From an uncultured Rikenellaceae bacterium (GTDB lineage Bacteria; Bacteroidota; Bacteroidia; Bacteroidales; Rikenellaceae): a stretch of DNA of 21,032 bases. Location: positions 1-21,032 of the forward strand of contig CAMWRR010000005.1 in the NCBI GenBank assembly GCA_947176715.1. The letters run 5' to 3'. Of the stretch, positions 1 through 7,084 are shown one piece after another (the first letter of the stretch is position 1; every line of letters begins with the position of its first letter). Both the position numbers and the translations under genes were made by a program. Under the pieces are notes generated by a model. That model ran no database searches and had not been told where the DNA came from. It saw only the letters and a list, made by a program, of their open reading frames with translations.

Positions 1-417
1 CCGTATGAGCGCCCCCCCTCTCGGGACTGTCAATACGGCGCGGGCGAGCGTCCACGACAGGGGCAGTTTGTGTTTCCGGGAGAACATCCACAGACCTATG
101 AACATACCCACGGCCGCCCCGTGGCTGGCCAGCCCCCCCTGCCATATATACAGCACCTGCAACGGATTGCGCCAGAAGGAGGCGTCTTCGTAAAATATGC
201 AATGTCCCAGACGGGAGCCTATTATCGTGCCCAAGAACGCATACGTCAGTATGCTGTCGAGCAGCTTGGGGTCGCGCCCCTCGCGTTTGAGTATATACCC
301 GAACAGGTAATAGCCTATCACGAACGCCGCCATCCATGTGAGCGAATAGTATCTGATCTGGAAGTCGCCTATGGAGAGCAGGGCCGGATTGAAATTCCAA
401 TCTACGTATTGAAGCAT
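1..417 (-). CDS. lgt: Prolipoprotein diacylglyceryl transferase, N-terminal part (runs off left edge)
   Basis: Lgt moves a diacylglyceryl group from phosphatidylglycerol to the lipobox cysteine of prolipoproteins in the inner membrane. On the minus strand an open frame starts at the ATG at 417-415 and stays open for 139 codons to base 1, so the C-terminal half (family length about 270-290 residues) is missing. The protein begins MLQYVDWNFNPALLSIGDFQ. It shows Lgt hallmarks: the aromatic IRYYSLTW segment, the membrane stretch GTIIGSRLGHCIFYED, the WQGGLASHGAAVG motif containing the conserved histidine, and GGALIR, where the essential arginine precedes the family's R-L-G-N-x-x-N-S-E signature just outside the window. 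It is divergent from the lipoprotein genes that follow, whose products would be its substrates. Confidence 0.93.
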   Translation of the reverse strand, partial: MLQYVDWNFNPALLSIGDFQIRYYSLTWMAAFVIGYYLFGYILKREGRDPKLLDSILTYAFLGTIIGSRLGHCIFYEDASFWRNPLQVLYIWQGGLASHGAAVGMFIGLWMFSRKHKLPLSWTLARAVLTVPRGGALIR

Positions 418-736
418 ATCTAAAATTTTGCGGCAAGTTATCACTTTTTTCGCTATGTCGCAAACCCTACATAGCTCCCCAAGGCCCGCACACCGCTCAG
501 ACACCCGCTCCGCGACGACAAAACGAAACCGGCATCCGCAGAGTCGGAATGGTTCGTTCCGGTCGCCCACCGACCGCACCCCCGACTAAATATTCCGGCT
601 CCCTCCCCAAAGAGAGGGCTACCGGGTGAAGGCCCCTGTAAAAATTCATCCACACAACAAGCTGATTATAAGTATTTTACCCCCCACCCATCTGAATTTC
701 ACCTCTTCAGCGGCTCTGTTTTAAGGTTTTAGTTAC
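418..736. other. Divergent intergenic region between lgt and the lipoprotein operon
   Basis: No convincing gene is present. Bases 418-470 are AT-rich and presumably carry the lgt promoter. Read on the minus strand, 469-461 gives TAGGGTTTG, which resembles the Bacteroidetes -7 element with three rather than two spacer bases. Bases 480-655 are unusually GC-rich for a spacer. They contain a C-rich/G-rich hairpin-like stretch around 602-621 (CCCTC opposite GAGGG). This part may be a member of a dispersed intergenic repeat, but no second copy is visible here. Confidence 0.5.
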
Positions 737-744
737 TATCTTTG
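737..744 (+). promoter_or_regulatory. Bacteroidetes-type -7 promoter element upstream of the lipoprotein pair
   Basis: TATCTTTG matches the Bacteroidetes primary-sigma -7 consensus TAnnTTTG exactly. A T-rich stretch (TGTTTT, 717-722) lies near the expected -33 position but is not a clean TTTG. Transcription would start near 751 and give a leader of about 90 bases before the ATG at 840. Confidence 0.7.
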
Positions 745-770
745 CGCTCTCTTACGACAAGGGTAAGGCC

Positions 771-810
771 GCTTTATCGAGGGACAAGCCTCTTATTGAG
801 GAGATAAAGC
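771..810 (+). promoter_or_regulatory. Structured 5' leader with nested inverted repeats
   Basis: GCTTTATC at 771-778 is the perfect reverse complement of GATAAAGC at 803-810. Inside the loop, CCTC at 789-792 can pair either with GAGG at 798-801 or with GAGG at 779-782, so two alternative folds are possible. The element lies between the promoter and the start codon of the metalloprotease gene. A role in expression or mRNA stability is an inference. Confidence 0.4.
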
Positions 811-839
811 CGCAAAATAATAACACAAATAGACGTATA

Positions 840-2903
840 ATGAAAAACTCGATCTTTCCCGCTCTTCGGGTGTTGGCGTGCGGTCTGTTATTGTTGACCG
901 GTTGCGCCAAAGATGAGGTTCCGTCCGACTCAGACGCGACGGTAGTGAAGGATGTTTTCCCTTATCACCTGACCACGGAGGATTACAATGACGAGAACAC
1001 CTACTACATGCTCAACGACAACGAGCCTTCGGAGGTGTTTTTCAACAATTCGGAGCGTTTGTTCTACACCGACCAGCCGTTGCAGATGACCTTCGACGAC
1101 GACTTCTTCTTCCAGATTAGGTTCTACAGCCCCAGAGCATTGCCCAACGTGGTCATCTGGGCCAAGCTGGACGGCTACGACGAGCAATTCAAGCTCATGG
1201 AGTTGGACAAGCTGATGCCCCTGCAGCAACTCAGGGTAAGGCTTCCTTTCGACACCGAAAACATCACGGCCTACACACGTAGCGGCAAGAAGATAAAGAT
1301 AATGGCCAACCCGCATCTCGACAAAGAGAGCCTCTCTTTCGAGGTAGAGTGCGACGCCCCCTATTGGAAGACGCTGCAGTCCATCAAGTTGCATTGGCGT
1401 ATATATTTCAGCGCATATAATACGAATCAGGCGAGCTGGAAATACCCGCTCCGTGCCTATCAGGCGCGCGAGGCCGTAGCCATAGCTCTCAACCTCACCT
1501 ATATGTTCTCCACCGACGAGTTCGTTCAGGCCTTGTACGGATGGGGACCTTTCTACGGCAACGACGGTGTTACGGAGATTCCGAAAGACAACGTGCTTAA
1601 CAATATCCGTGCACAGAAAGGTCTGCGTTTCGGACACTGTACCGGCTACTACGGTTTGGGCGGCGGCGAGACCTTCGGCCTGCACGAGGAGGTCTTCTAT
1701 GAGCACTACCCCGACGACGCGAGCGTCACCAACACCATATTCCACGAGTTGGCGCACTGTCTGGGCTACGGTCACGGCGGCAACATGACCTACGAGCCGC
1801 AGGCCCATCCGGGATGGCCAACCCTTTGCCACAAAGTCTACACCGAAATGGGTGTGCGCAAGGAGCTGCCTATATATTCGCGACGGTTCCTCCACACGCG
1901 GTATGTCGACGGCAGATATGCCAGCGACGGTTCGGCGCGCCACTATCACTTCCCGTCCAAATACATAATAGAAGACCCGGAGCTGGATGAGATAGACGGC
2001 GGACTCGGTAGCGGCAACGGATATCTCGGCACCGACCTCGGAGAGAAGGAGAACGCAACCGCCCTGTCGTTCAAGCTGGACTACAACACCGCCGGCGTAG
2101 GCGAGAAAGACTACATGCCCCGCGGCGTATCCGTCTACGGCGACAAGATGTATGTCACCAACGACATTCGTAAAGCAAACTTATCGTGGGATGTCTACGA
2201 CCTCTCTACCGGGAAACCGGTACACGAGAAGCGCATGACTCAGTGGACCCTCCCCAACGGCAATGCCATGACTATCGGTACCCCTGTGGACATAATCCGC
2301 TCCAACGACAAGATATATCTTTGCGGAAGCAACAAGACGGTATTGGTATTCGACGCCGACAGCTACGAGTGCGTATCTACGGTAGGTATCGGTTTCGATG
2401 CCGTAGGTCTGGCGGCGGCCAACGGCATAGTGTATGCCTACAACGGTATCGCCAGAGCCATACCCGAACATCTGCTCTCACGCGGTTATGCCGCATCGAG
2501 CGACAATATCGGCACAAACAACAACAACTCGATTACTTCTGACTACAACGGCAACGTATATGCGGTCAGCTATACCGCCAAAAAGCTCATCAAGCTCGAC
2601 CCCAAACACATACAGGCCGGCAAGGTAGAGACCGCCGACGAGATAGAGCTTGAATTCAGTCCGATGGGTGCGGCATGGAGCTCGGACGGACGTCTGTTCG
2701 TATCGTTCGACGGAAACCAAACGGACAAGAAGTTCTGCGAGGTAGACCCCCAATCGGGACGCATAATCAAGGACTACACCACAATAGGCGATATAGCACT
2801 CAAAAACCCGGCCAAGTGCATCATACGCCGTGGCACCCTATTCATAATAGACCGCGTGGGCGGCATGGCTCTCTATGCGGTGCCGTTAAGCGAACTGAAA
2901 TAG
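840..2903 (+). CDS. Secreted lipoprotein, metzincin-type zinc metalloprotease with C-terminal propeller-like domain
   Basis: The 687-residue protein starts with a lipoprotein signal peptide ending L-T-G-C (lipid-bearing Cys22), followed by an acidic AKDE stretch, so it should sit on the outer membrane or cell surface. HELAHCLGYGH at 302-312 is a complete HExxHxxGxxH motif: His302, His306 and His312 would bind zinc and Glu303 is the catalytic base. This pattern defines metzincin-like peptidases. Residues about 30-290 are beta-rich and unrecognised. From about residue 426 to the end there are blade-like repeats, such as GVSVYGDKMYV and DIIRSNDKIYLCG, that resemble the separate lipoprotein encoded 25 bases downstream. 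The substrate is unknown; degradation of an extracellular or host protein is an inference. Catalytic residues look intact. A second, Met-turn-like feature was not assigned with confidence. Confidence 0.85.
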   Translation: MKNSIFPALRVLACGLLLLTGCAKDEVPSDSDATVVKDVFPYHLTTEDYNDENTYYMLNDNEPSEVFFNNSERLFYTDQPLQMTFDDDFFFQIRFYSPRALPNVVIWAKLDGYDEQFKLMELDKLMPLQQLRVRLPFDTENITAYTRSGKKIKIMANPHLDKESLSFEVECDAPYWKTLQSIKLHWRIYFSAYNTNQASWKYPLRAYQAREAVAIALNLTYMFSTDEFVQALYGWGPFYGNDGVTEIPKDNVLNNIRAQKGLRFGHCTGYYGLGGGETFGLHEEVFYEHYPDDASVTNTIFHELAHCLGYGHGGNMTYEPQAHPGWPTLCHKVYTEMGVRKELPIYSRRFLHTRYVDGRYASDGSARHYHFPSKYIIEDPELDEIDGGLGSGNGYLGTDLGEKENATALSFKLDYNTAGVGEKDYMPRGVSVYGDKMYVTNDIRKANLSWDVYDLSTGKPVHEKRMTQWTLPNGNAMTIGTPVDIIRSNDKIYLCGSNKTVLVFDADSYECVSTVGIGFDAVGLAAANGIVYAYNGIARAIPEHLLSRGYAASSDNIGTNNNNSITSDYNGNVYAVSYTAKKLIKLDPKHIQAGKVETADEIELEFSPMGAAWSSDGRLFVSFDGNQTDKKFCEVDPQSGRIIKDYTTIGDIALKNPAKCIIRRGTLFIIDRVGGMALYAVPLSELK

Positions 2904-2928
2904 TTATACCGTAAAACTGTTTGGAAAA

Positions 2929-4122
2929 ATGAGACGATATATCAATATAGCACTGTTGTTAGTGGGTTCGCTCCTTTTCGTGCAGTGCTCGCTCTTGGAC
3001 AAGATAATGGGCAAGGACAAAGACAAGGAGGAGACCCCCGCTACCGATAATAGCGAGGAGGAGGACGGCGACTACGTCAGCCACTGGTACTACTCCTACG
3101 ACGCCATCGCGCTCATAAACAACGAGACGATGGGATTAGGCGCCGACGAGTTCAACCCCTATGCGGTGGCGGCGCTCGGCGACACACTCTTCGTAGCCAA
3201 TGTAGCCGGCACTCCGAGCGTGATACTCTTCGACAAGGAGAATAACCGCCCCATCTCTACCGTAAGCGGATGGTCGGTCAACGGACAGGCCAAAGGCTTC
3301 GGCAGCCGTATAGAGGCCATCGTGCCTGCGAAGGATAGGCTCTATGTGGTAGAGCGCCAGTCGCGCATACATGTCTTCGGGCTTCCGGAGATGAACTATA
3401 TCACCTGCATAGGTAGCGGCCATTGGAGCGGCCCCGTGTACCAGTCGCAGGCTCTGGCTGTGAAAGACGGCATAATCTATTCGCGAGAGAAGAAGGGAGA
3501 GGTCAGCCTCTACAAGGAAGAGGACGCCACCCCCGAGAACTACGAGAAGGTACAGCGTTACAAAAGGGTTGCCGCAATGCCGGGCGTAGGGGCGAACAAC
3601 GGGTTCAACCCCCACTACATGGAGTTCGACACTCTGGGCAACATCAGACTGACCGATTACGAGGGCATGGCCATACGCACGCTCGACCCCTCGTTGGTGA
3701 CCGACGACATGAAGGACTATACATCTATAGACGTTGCCGGCAAGGAGCTGTTGACGCAGACATTCAAACCCCGCACATTCGCCTCTTTGGACGGTCGCCT
3801 CTACGTGACGGGCAACAACGGCGCCATCAACATATACGACAACGAACAGAAAGAGTGGGTCAAGACGCTCAAGTCGATCAAAGGATTCTCATTCGGCAAC
3901 CCCGAGCGCGCATACGCCGACGGCAACATACTTTGGGTGTCGGATATAAACAACAAGACACTGGTCAAGGCGGGAGTGTTCAAAAACGAGATACGCGAAT
4001 ATTCATACATAACCGCCAATGTCGTGGAGGTGACCGTAGCCGCCGCCACATACGGCGAAGAGCCCGAAACGTTCTACGTGGATATCGCCACGCATGAGGT
4101 TGTAGAGTCGTTCGGGAGGTAG
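2929..4122 (+). CDS. Propeller-type lipoprotein, partner of the upstream metalloprotease
   Basis: The 397-residue protein has a short signal peptide with a relaxed lipobox F-V-Q-C (Cys20). A very acidic and lysine-rich linker follows at about residues 24-48. The rest carries repeated beta-strand units of a propeller of the NHL/YVTN kind: ALGDTLFVAN near 82, KDRLYVVE near 135, VKDGIIYSR near 178, LDGRLYVTG near 287 and DGNILWVSD near 331. No catalytic motif is visible, so binding or scaffolding is the likeliest role. The gene begins 25 bases after the metalloprotease stop and is followed by a terminator, so the two are probably one transcript. The shared domain type suggests duplication or a common ligand (inference). 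Confidence 0.75.
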   Translation: MRRYINIALLLVGSLLFVQCSLLDKIMGKDKDKEETPATDNSEEEDGDYVSHWYYSYDAIALINNETMGLGADEFNPYAVAALGDTLFVANVAGTPSVILFDKENNRPISTVSGWSVNGQAKGFGSRIEAIVPAKDRLYVVERQSRIHVFGLPEMNYITCIGSGHWSGPVYQSQALAVKDGIIYSREKKGEVSLYKEEDATPENYEKVQRYKRVAAMPGVGANNGFNPHYMEFDTLGNIRLTDYEGMAIRTLDPSLVTDDMKDYTSIDVAGKELLTQTFKPRTFASLDGRLYVTGNNGAINIYDNEQKEWVKTLKSIKGFSFGNPERAYADGNILWVSDINNKTLVKAGVFKNEIREYSYITANVVEVTVAAATYGEEPETFYVDIATHEVVESFGR

Positions 4123-4144
4123 ACATCCGCGTTTATGGTTGAGG

Positions 4145-4175
4145 ACAGGAGCCGTTTTGCGACTCCTGTTTTTTT
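4145..4175 (+). terminator. Rho-independent terminator after the lipoprotein pair
   Basis: ACAGGAG (4145-4151) and CTCCTGT (4163-4169) form a 7-base-pair stem around an 11-base loop, and a run of seven T ends at 4175. It ends the two-gene lipoprotein unit 23 bases after the second stop codon. Confidence 0.88.
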
Positions 4176-4183
4176 ATTCTCTC

Positions 4184-4200
4184 CGGGGAAATTCTCCCCG
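4184..4200. repeat. Short palindrome next to the terminator
   Basis: CGGGGA (4184-4189) and TCCCCG (4195-4200) are perfect inverted repeats around a 5-base loop. There is no T-run on the + side. It may be a secondary stop signal or a protein-binding site; its function is unknown. Confidence 0.4.
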
Positions 4201-4247
4201 CCACGAGGCGCGAGAGGCGATAATTTTCTACGAAACTCTTTTTTTTA

Positions 4248-4255
4248 TAACTTTG
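4248..4255 (+). promoter_or_regulatory. Promoter of the GH2-plsC-parE-parC-aroK-murF block
   Basis: TAACTTTG matches TAnnTTTG exactly. A T-rich -33-like stretch (TTTTC, 4224-4228) lies about 20 bases upstream. The predicted transcription start near 4262 leaves only about nine bases before the GTG at 4271 but about 42 before the ATG at 4304. This favours the ATG as the start of the first gene. Confidence 0.7.
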
Positions 4256-4303
4256 TAGCAGAGTGCCGGAGTGTATCCGGCGGTCATTGTAAAGATATTC
4301 AAA

Positions 4304-6328
4304 ATGATAAAAGAGATAATAAAATACATAGCCACCATAGCGGCCGCACTTCTCATAGCCCCGGTAGCGCAAGGCCAGCGCGACACCTCCGACATGCGCA
4401 ACCTCTCCCTGACCGAGAGGGGACGTCTGCTCTCGCGGGCCAAGTTCATGACCTACCCCAAGGCGGCCATAGCCGACACCGCATCGTTCGGCTCGTCGGT
4501 ATACCACGCCTCGCTCGGCGGAGATTGGCGTTTCCGCTATTTCGGCTCCGTCGACGAGCTGCCCGACGGCTACTGCAAACCCGATTTCGACGACTCGGGC
4601 TGGGACACTCTCAGGGTGCCGTGCAGTTGGGAGGAGGCCGGCATAATAAAGCCCTCCGACACCCTTTCGGCCAAAAAGGGCGAGAAGCCCCGTCTGCCCG
4701 AGAAGCTGCCGGTGGGTGTCTACCGCAGCACGTTCGTGGTGCCTTTCGACTGGGACGAGCGTCAGATATTGCTCGACATGGAGCGGTTCGGGGCGGCGGC
4801 CACGGTATGGATAAACGGACGCAAGGCCGGTTACGCCGAGGATCCCTCCACACAGGCCGAATTCGACATAACGGGCCTGTGCGTGGAGGACATCAACACC
4901 ATAGCGATAGAGAGCCACCTCTACGGCAAAGGGTCGCTCATGGAGGGGAGCCGCACACCCCGCACCTCGGGGCTGGCGGGCGACATCTACATAGTGTGCC
5001 AGCCCAAGGTCAGACTCAGCGACCTGATAGCGGTAACGAGCCTCGACGACACCTACGCCAACGGCATGTTGCAGCTGGGCGTGGTGGTCAAGTCGCACTA
5101 CCTCAACCCCAAAGAGTTGAAGGTCTACTACGAGTGCTTCGATGCCGACGGCAAATCGGTAGGCAAGGATAGCAAATACACCCGTCTGCAGATGCGTCTG
5201 CAGGACACCGTCTACTTCAACCTGCCCATAAAGGATGTGCACCGTTGGAGCGCCGAAGACCCCTATCTGTACCGCATAAGGGTCGCCACCCAGAAAAACG
5301 ACGGCCGTTACTCCGAGTTCATCAACGCCCGCATAGGCTTCCGCACGAGCGAGGTATCGGGCCGCGAGCTGCTCGTCAACGGCAAGCCGGTCAAGATTAA
5401 AGGGGTGGTTATGAGAGAGTACGGCAACGACAGCCTCGCAAACACCCTCTCGGAGCTTAAAAAGCTCGGCGTCAACGCCATACTCACCCAGCCCATGACA
5501 CCGGAGTTCTACGACCTGTGCGACGAGCTAGGCTTTTATCTCTTCGACCAAGCGGCCATAGAGTCGACGAGCATGGGCGAGGGGCTCTACAAGGGGCAGT
5601 CGCTGGCCAACGACCCGGCATGGCTCGCCTCGTTCCTCTACCGCACCGAGAACGTGATGCAGCGCGACAAGGCGCACCCCTCGGTGGTGGCATGGTCGAT
5701 GGGCTACCGCTCCGGCAACGGCTACAACATGTACAAGGCCTACCTCAACCTCAAAGCCAAAGACCCCACCCGTCCCGTATGTTACGGCGGAGCGGGCTTG
5801 GAGTGGAACACCGATATATTCTGCCCCGTCAACCCCGCCTACAAGACGCTCGCCGAGTGGGCGACCAAAGGCGACAGACCGTGCGTCGTAGAGGAGTACG
5901 CCGCCGACACCGCCACATTCGACAAGGTGTGGGACATAGCCGGGCGCAAAGGCTCCGGCGTGCAGGGCGGCTTTATGTTCGACGCCCGCAAGCTGTTGGC
6001 CGACAGCACACTGCAAGCTAAGGTAAAGGAGCGTTTCGCCCCGGTCAGCATAGCCCGTAGCGACAGCATAGCCGAGGAGGTGATAATAACCGACGAGTGC
6101 ACGTTCCTCTCGCTCGACAGCTTCGACATAAGATGGACCCTGACTAACGTCAGCGGCAAACGCATATCTTCCGGCATATTCACGGAGCCTATCGCACCGG
6201 GCGAGAGCGCCGCCATAAGGGTAGTCAAGGAGGGGGCCGCACTTCCGGCGGGAGAGCTGCTGTTCACCCTCACCGTAAAGGGCAAAAGAGGTGTCGGCAC
6301 GACCGATGTTCTGAAACTGAAGATGTGA
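4304..6328 (+). CDS. Secreted glycoside hydrolase family 2-like protein with degenerate active site
   Basis: The 674-residue protein has a Sec signal peptide (APVAQGQ, no lipobox), so it is probably periplasmic. GH2 architecture is clear. A sugar-binding jelly-roll follows LGGDWRFRYFG, with VGVYRSTFVVP and ATVWINGRKAGYAED. An immunoglobulin-like domain follows, then a TIM barrel from LVNGKPVKIKG through YDLCDELGFYLFD to the end of the barrel. Relative to LacZ, the acid/base motif G-N-E is G-Y-R (Arg469). The barrel histidine motifs N-R-H-E-H and S-H-Y-P are absent, and D-E-A-N-I-E-T-H is DQAAIEST (415-422). Only the nucleophile-equivalent Glu531 in EEYA remains. The LacZ small-chain domain is missing (LacZ is about 1,020 residues). 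It is most likely a non-catalytic carbohydrate-binding relative. The ATG at 4304 is preferred over GTG 4271 on promoter position and signal-peptide fit. Its stop overlaps the next start. Confidence 0.82.
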   Translation: MIKEIIKYIATIAAALLIAPVAQGQRDTSDMRNLSLTERGRLLSRAKFMTYPKAAIADTASFGSSVYHASLGGDWRFRYFGSVDELPDGYCKPDFDDSGWDTLRVPCSWEEAGIIKPSDTLSAKKGEKPRLPEKLPVGVYRSTFVVPFDWDERQILLDMERFGAAATVWINGRKAGYAEDPSTQAEFDITGLCVEDINTIAIESHLYGKGSLMEGSRTPRTSGLAGDIYIVCQPKVRLSDLIAVTSLDDTYANGMLQLGVVVKSHYLNPKELKVYYECFDADGKSVGKDSKYTRLQMRLQDTVYFNLPIKDVHRWSAEDPYLYRIRVATQKNDGRYSEFINARIGFRTSEVSGRELLVNGKPVKIKGVVMREYGNDSLANTLSELKKLGVNAILTQPMTPEFYDLCDELGFYLFDQAAIESTSMGEGLYKGQSLANDPAWLASFLYRTENVMQRDKAHPSVVAWSMGYRSGNGYNMYKAYLNLKAKDPTRPVCYGGAGLEWNTDIFCPVNPAYKTLAEWATKGDRPCVVEEYAADTATFDKVWDIAGRKGSGVQGGFMFDARKLLADSTLQAKVKERFAPVSIARSDSIAEEVIITDECTFLSLDSFDIRWTLTNVSGKRISSGIFTEPIAPGESAAIRVVKEGAALPAGELLFTLTVKGKRGVGTTDVLKLKM

Positions 6329-7062
6329 TGGCGATAGTCGTATTGATAATATATCTGGTGCCGTTGCTGATAGTCGAGCTGGCTATCATAGCGTTGACGT
6401 GTCTGCTCACATTCGCGTTCGACCGCAACCGCAGGATAGTGCACACGGTGTCGCACATAATGTCGGGGAGCATAACCTACCTCTCAGTATTATGGCGCAT
6501 GAAGAGCCGGGGCATGGAGAACATAGAGAGGGGCAAGAGCTACATAGTGACGGTCAACCACCAAAACATGCTCGACATACCGGTATGTTACTCGTTGCCG
6601 TTGCACTTCAAGTGGGTATCCAAACGCGAGGTTCTCAAGATGCCCATCTTCGGCTGGGTGTTGCGTCTGCGGGGCGACATAGCCATAGAGCGTGGCGGAA
6701 CGGCCAGCACCATAAAGCTATTCAAGCGCGCCAAGGAGGTGACCTCCGGCGGGTGCTCGATAATAATATTCCCCGAGGGCACGCGAAGCAAGAGCGACGC
6801 CATGGGACGCTTCAAGGACGGCGCATTCATCATGGCCAAGGAGTGCGACACGGAGATACTGCCCGCGGTAATCGACTACCGTTATCGCACCCGCAACCTC
6901 TTCGGACGCAAGATAGCCGTACCCGACCGCATAACCCTCACCGCCCTGCCGCCGATAGGTTTGGAGACGGTGCGGACCAAGAGCGCGGAGGAGTTGCGCG
7001 ACATGACCAAAGAGACGATGGCCGCGGCATTGGAGAGGATACGCGCCGGACATAACGCATAA
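6328..7062 (+). CDS. plsC: 1-acyl-sn-glycerol-3-phosphate acyltransferase family protein
   Basis: PlsC-type enzymes add the second acyl chain to lysophosphatidic acid in phospholipid synthesis at the inner membrane. The 244-residue protein has an N-terminal membrane helix (about 3-31). The catalytic NHQNMLD motif follows (HX4D, His78 and Asp83), then AIERGG at 119-124 and FPEGTR at 148-153, the substrate-binding motif. The last residues are basic and helical. Its ATG shares the final base of the GH2 stop codon (TGATG), so translation is probably coupled; the GTG at 6325 is a weaker alternative start. A 22-base gap separates it from parE. Related acyltransferases can act on other acceptors, so the exact substrate is not certain. 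Confidence 0.9.
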   Translation: MAIVVLIIYLVPLLIVELAIIALTCLLTFAFDRNRRIVHTVSHIMSGSITYLSVLWRMKSRGMENIERGKSYIVTVNHQNMLDIPVCYSLPLHFKWVSKREVLKMPIFGWVLRLRGDIAIERGGTASTIKLFKRAKEVTSGGCSIIIFPEGTRSKSDAMGRFKDGAFIMAKECDTEILPAVIDYRYRTRNLFGRKIAVPDRITLTALPPIGLETVRTKSAEELRDMTKETMAAALERIRAGHNA

Positions 7063-7084
7063 AAGAGAAAGTTTGATAATATAG

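Noticed and set aside
453..653. 66-codon minus-strand frame in the left spacer
   Set aside because: Gly/Ser/Pro-rich translation of a C-rich spacer, with no domain or conserved start context; more likely a non-coding repeat.
4271..4303. GTG start for the GH2 gene
   Set aside because: Only about nine bases from the predicted transcript start, and the ATG at 4304 gives a cleaner signal peptide.
4133..5242. 369-codon minus-strand frame opposite the GH2 gene, and similar long antisense frames at 930-1949, 7511-8605 and 16990-18003
   Set aside because: All mirror real genes in the same codon phase and have no recognisable motifs; they are shadows caused by biased codon use.
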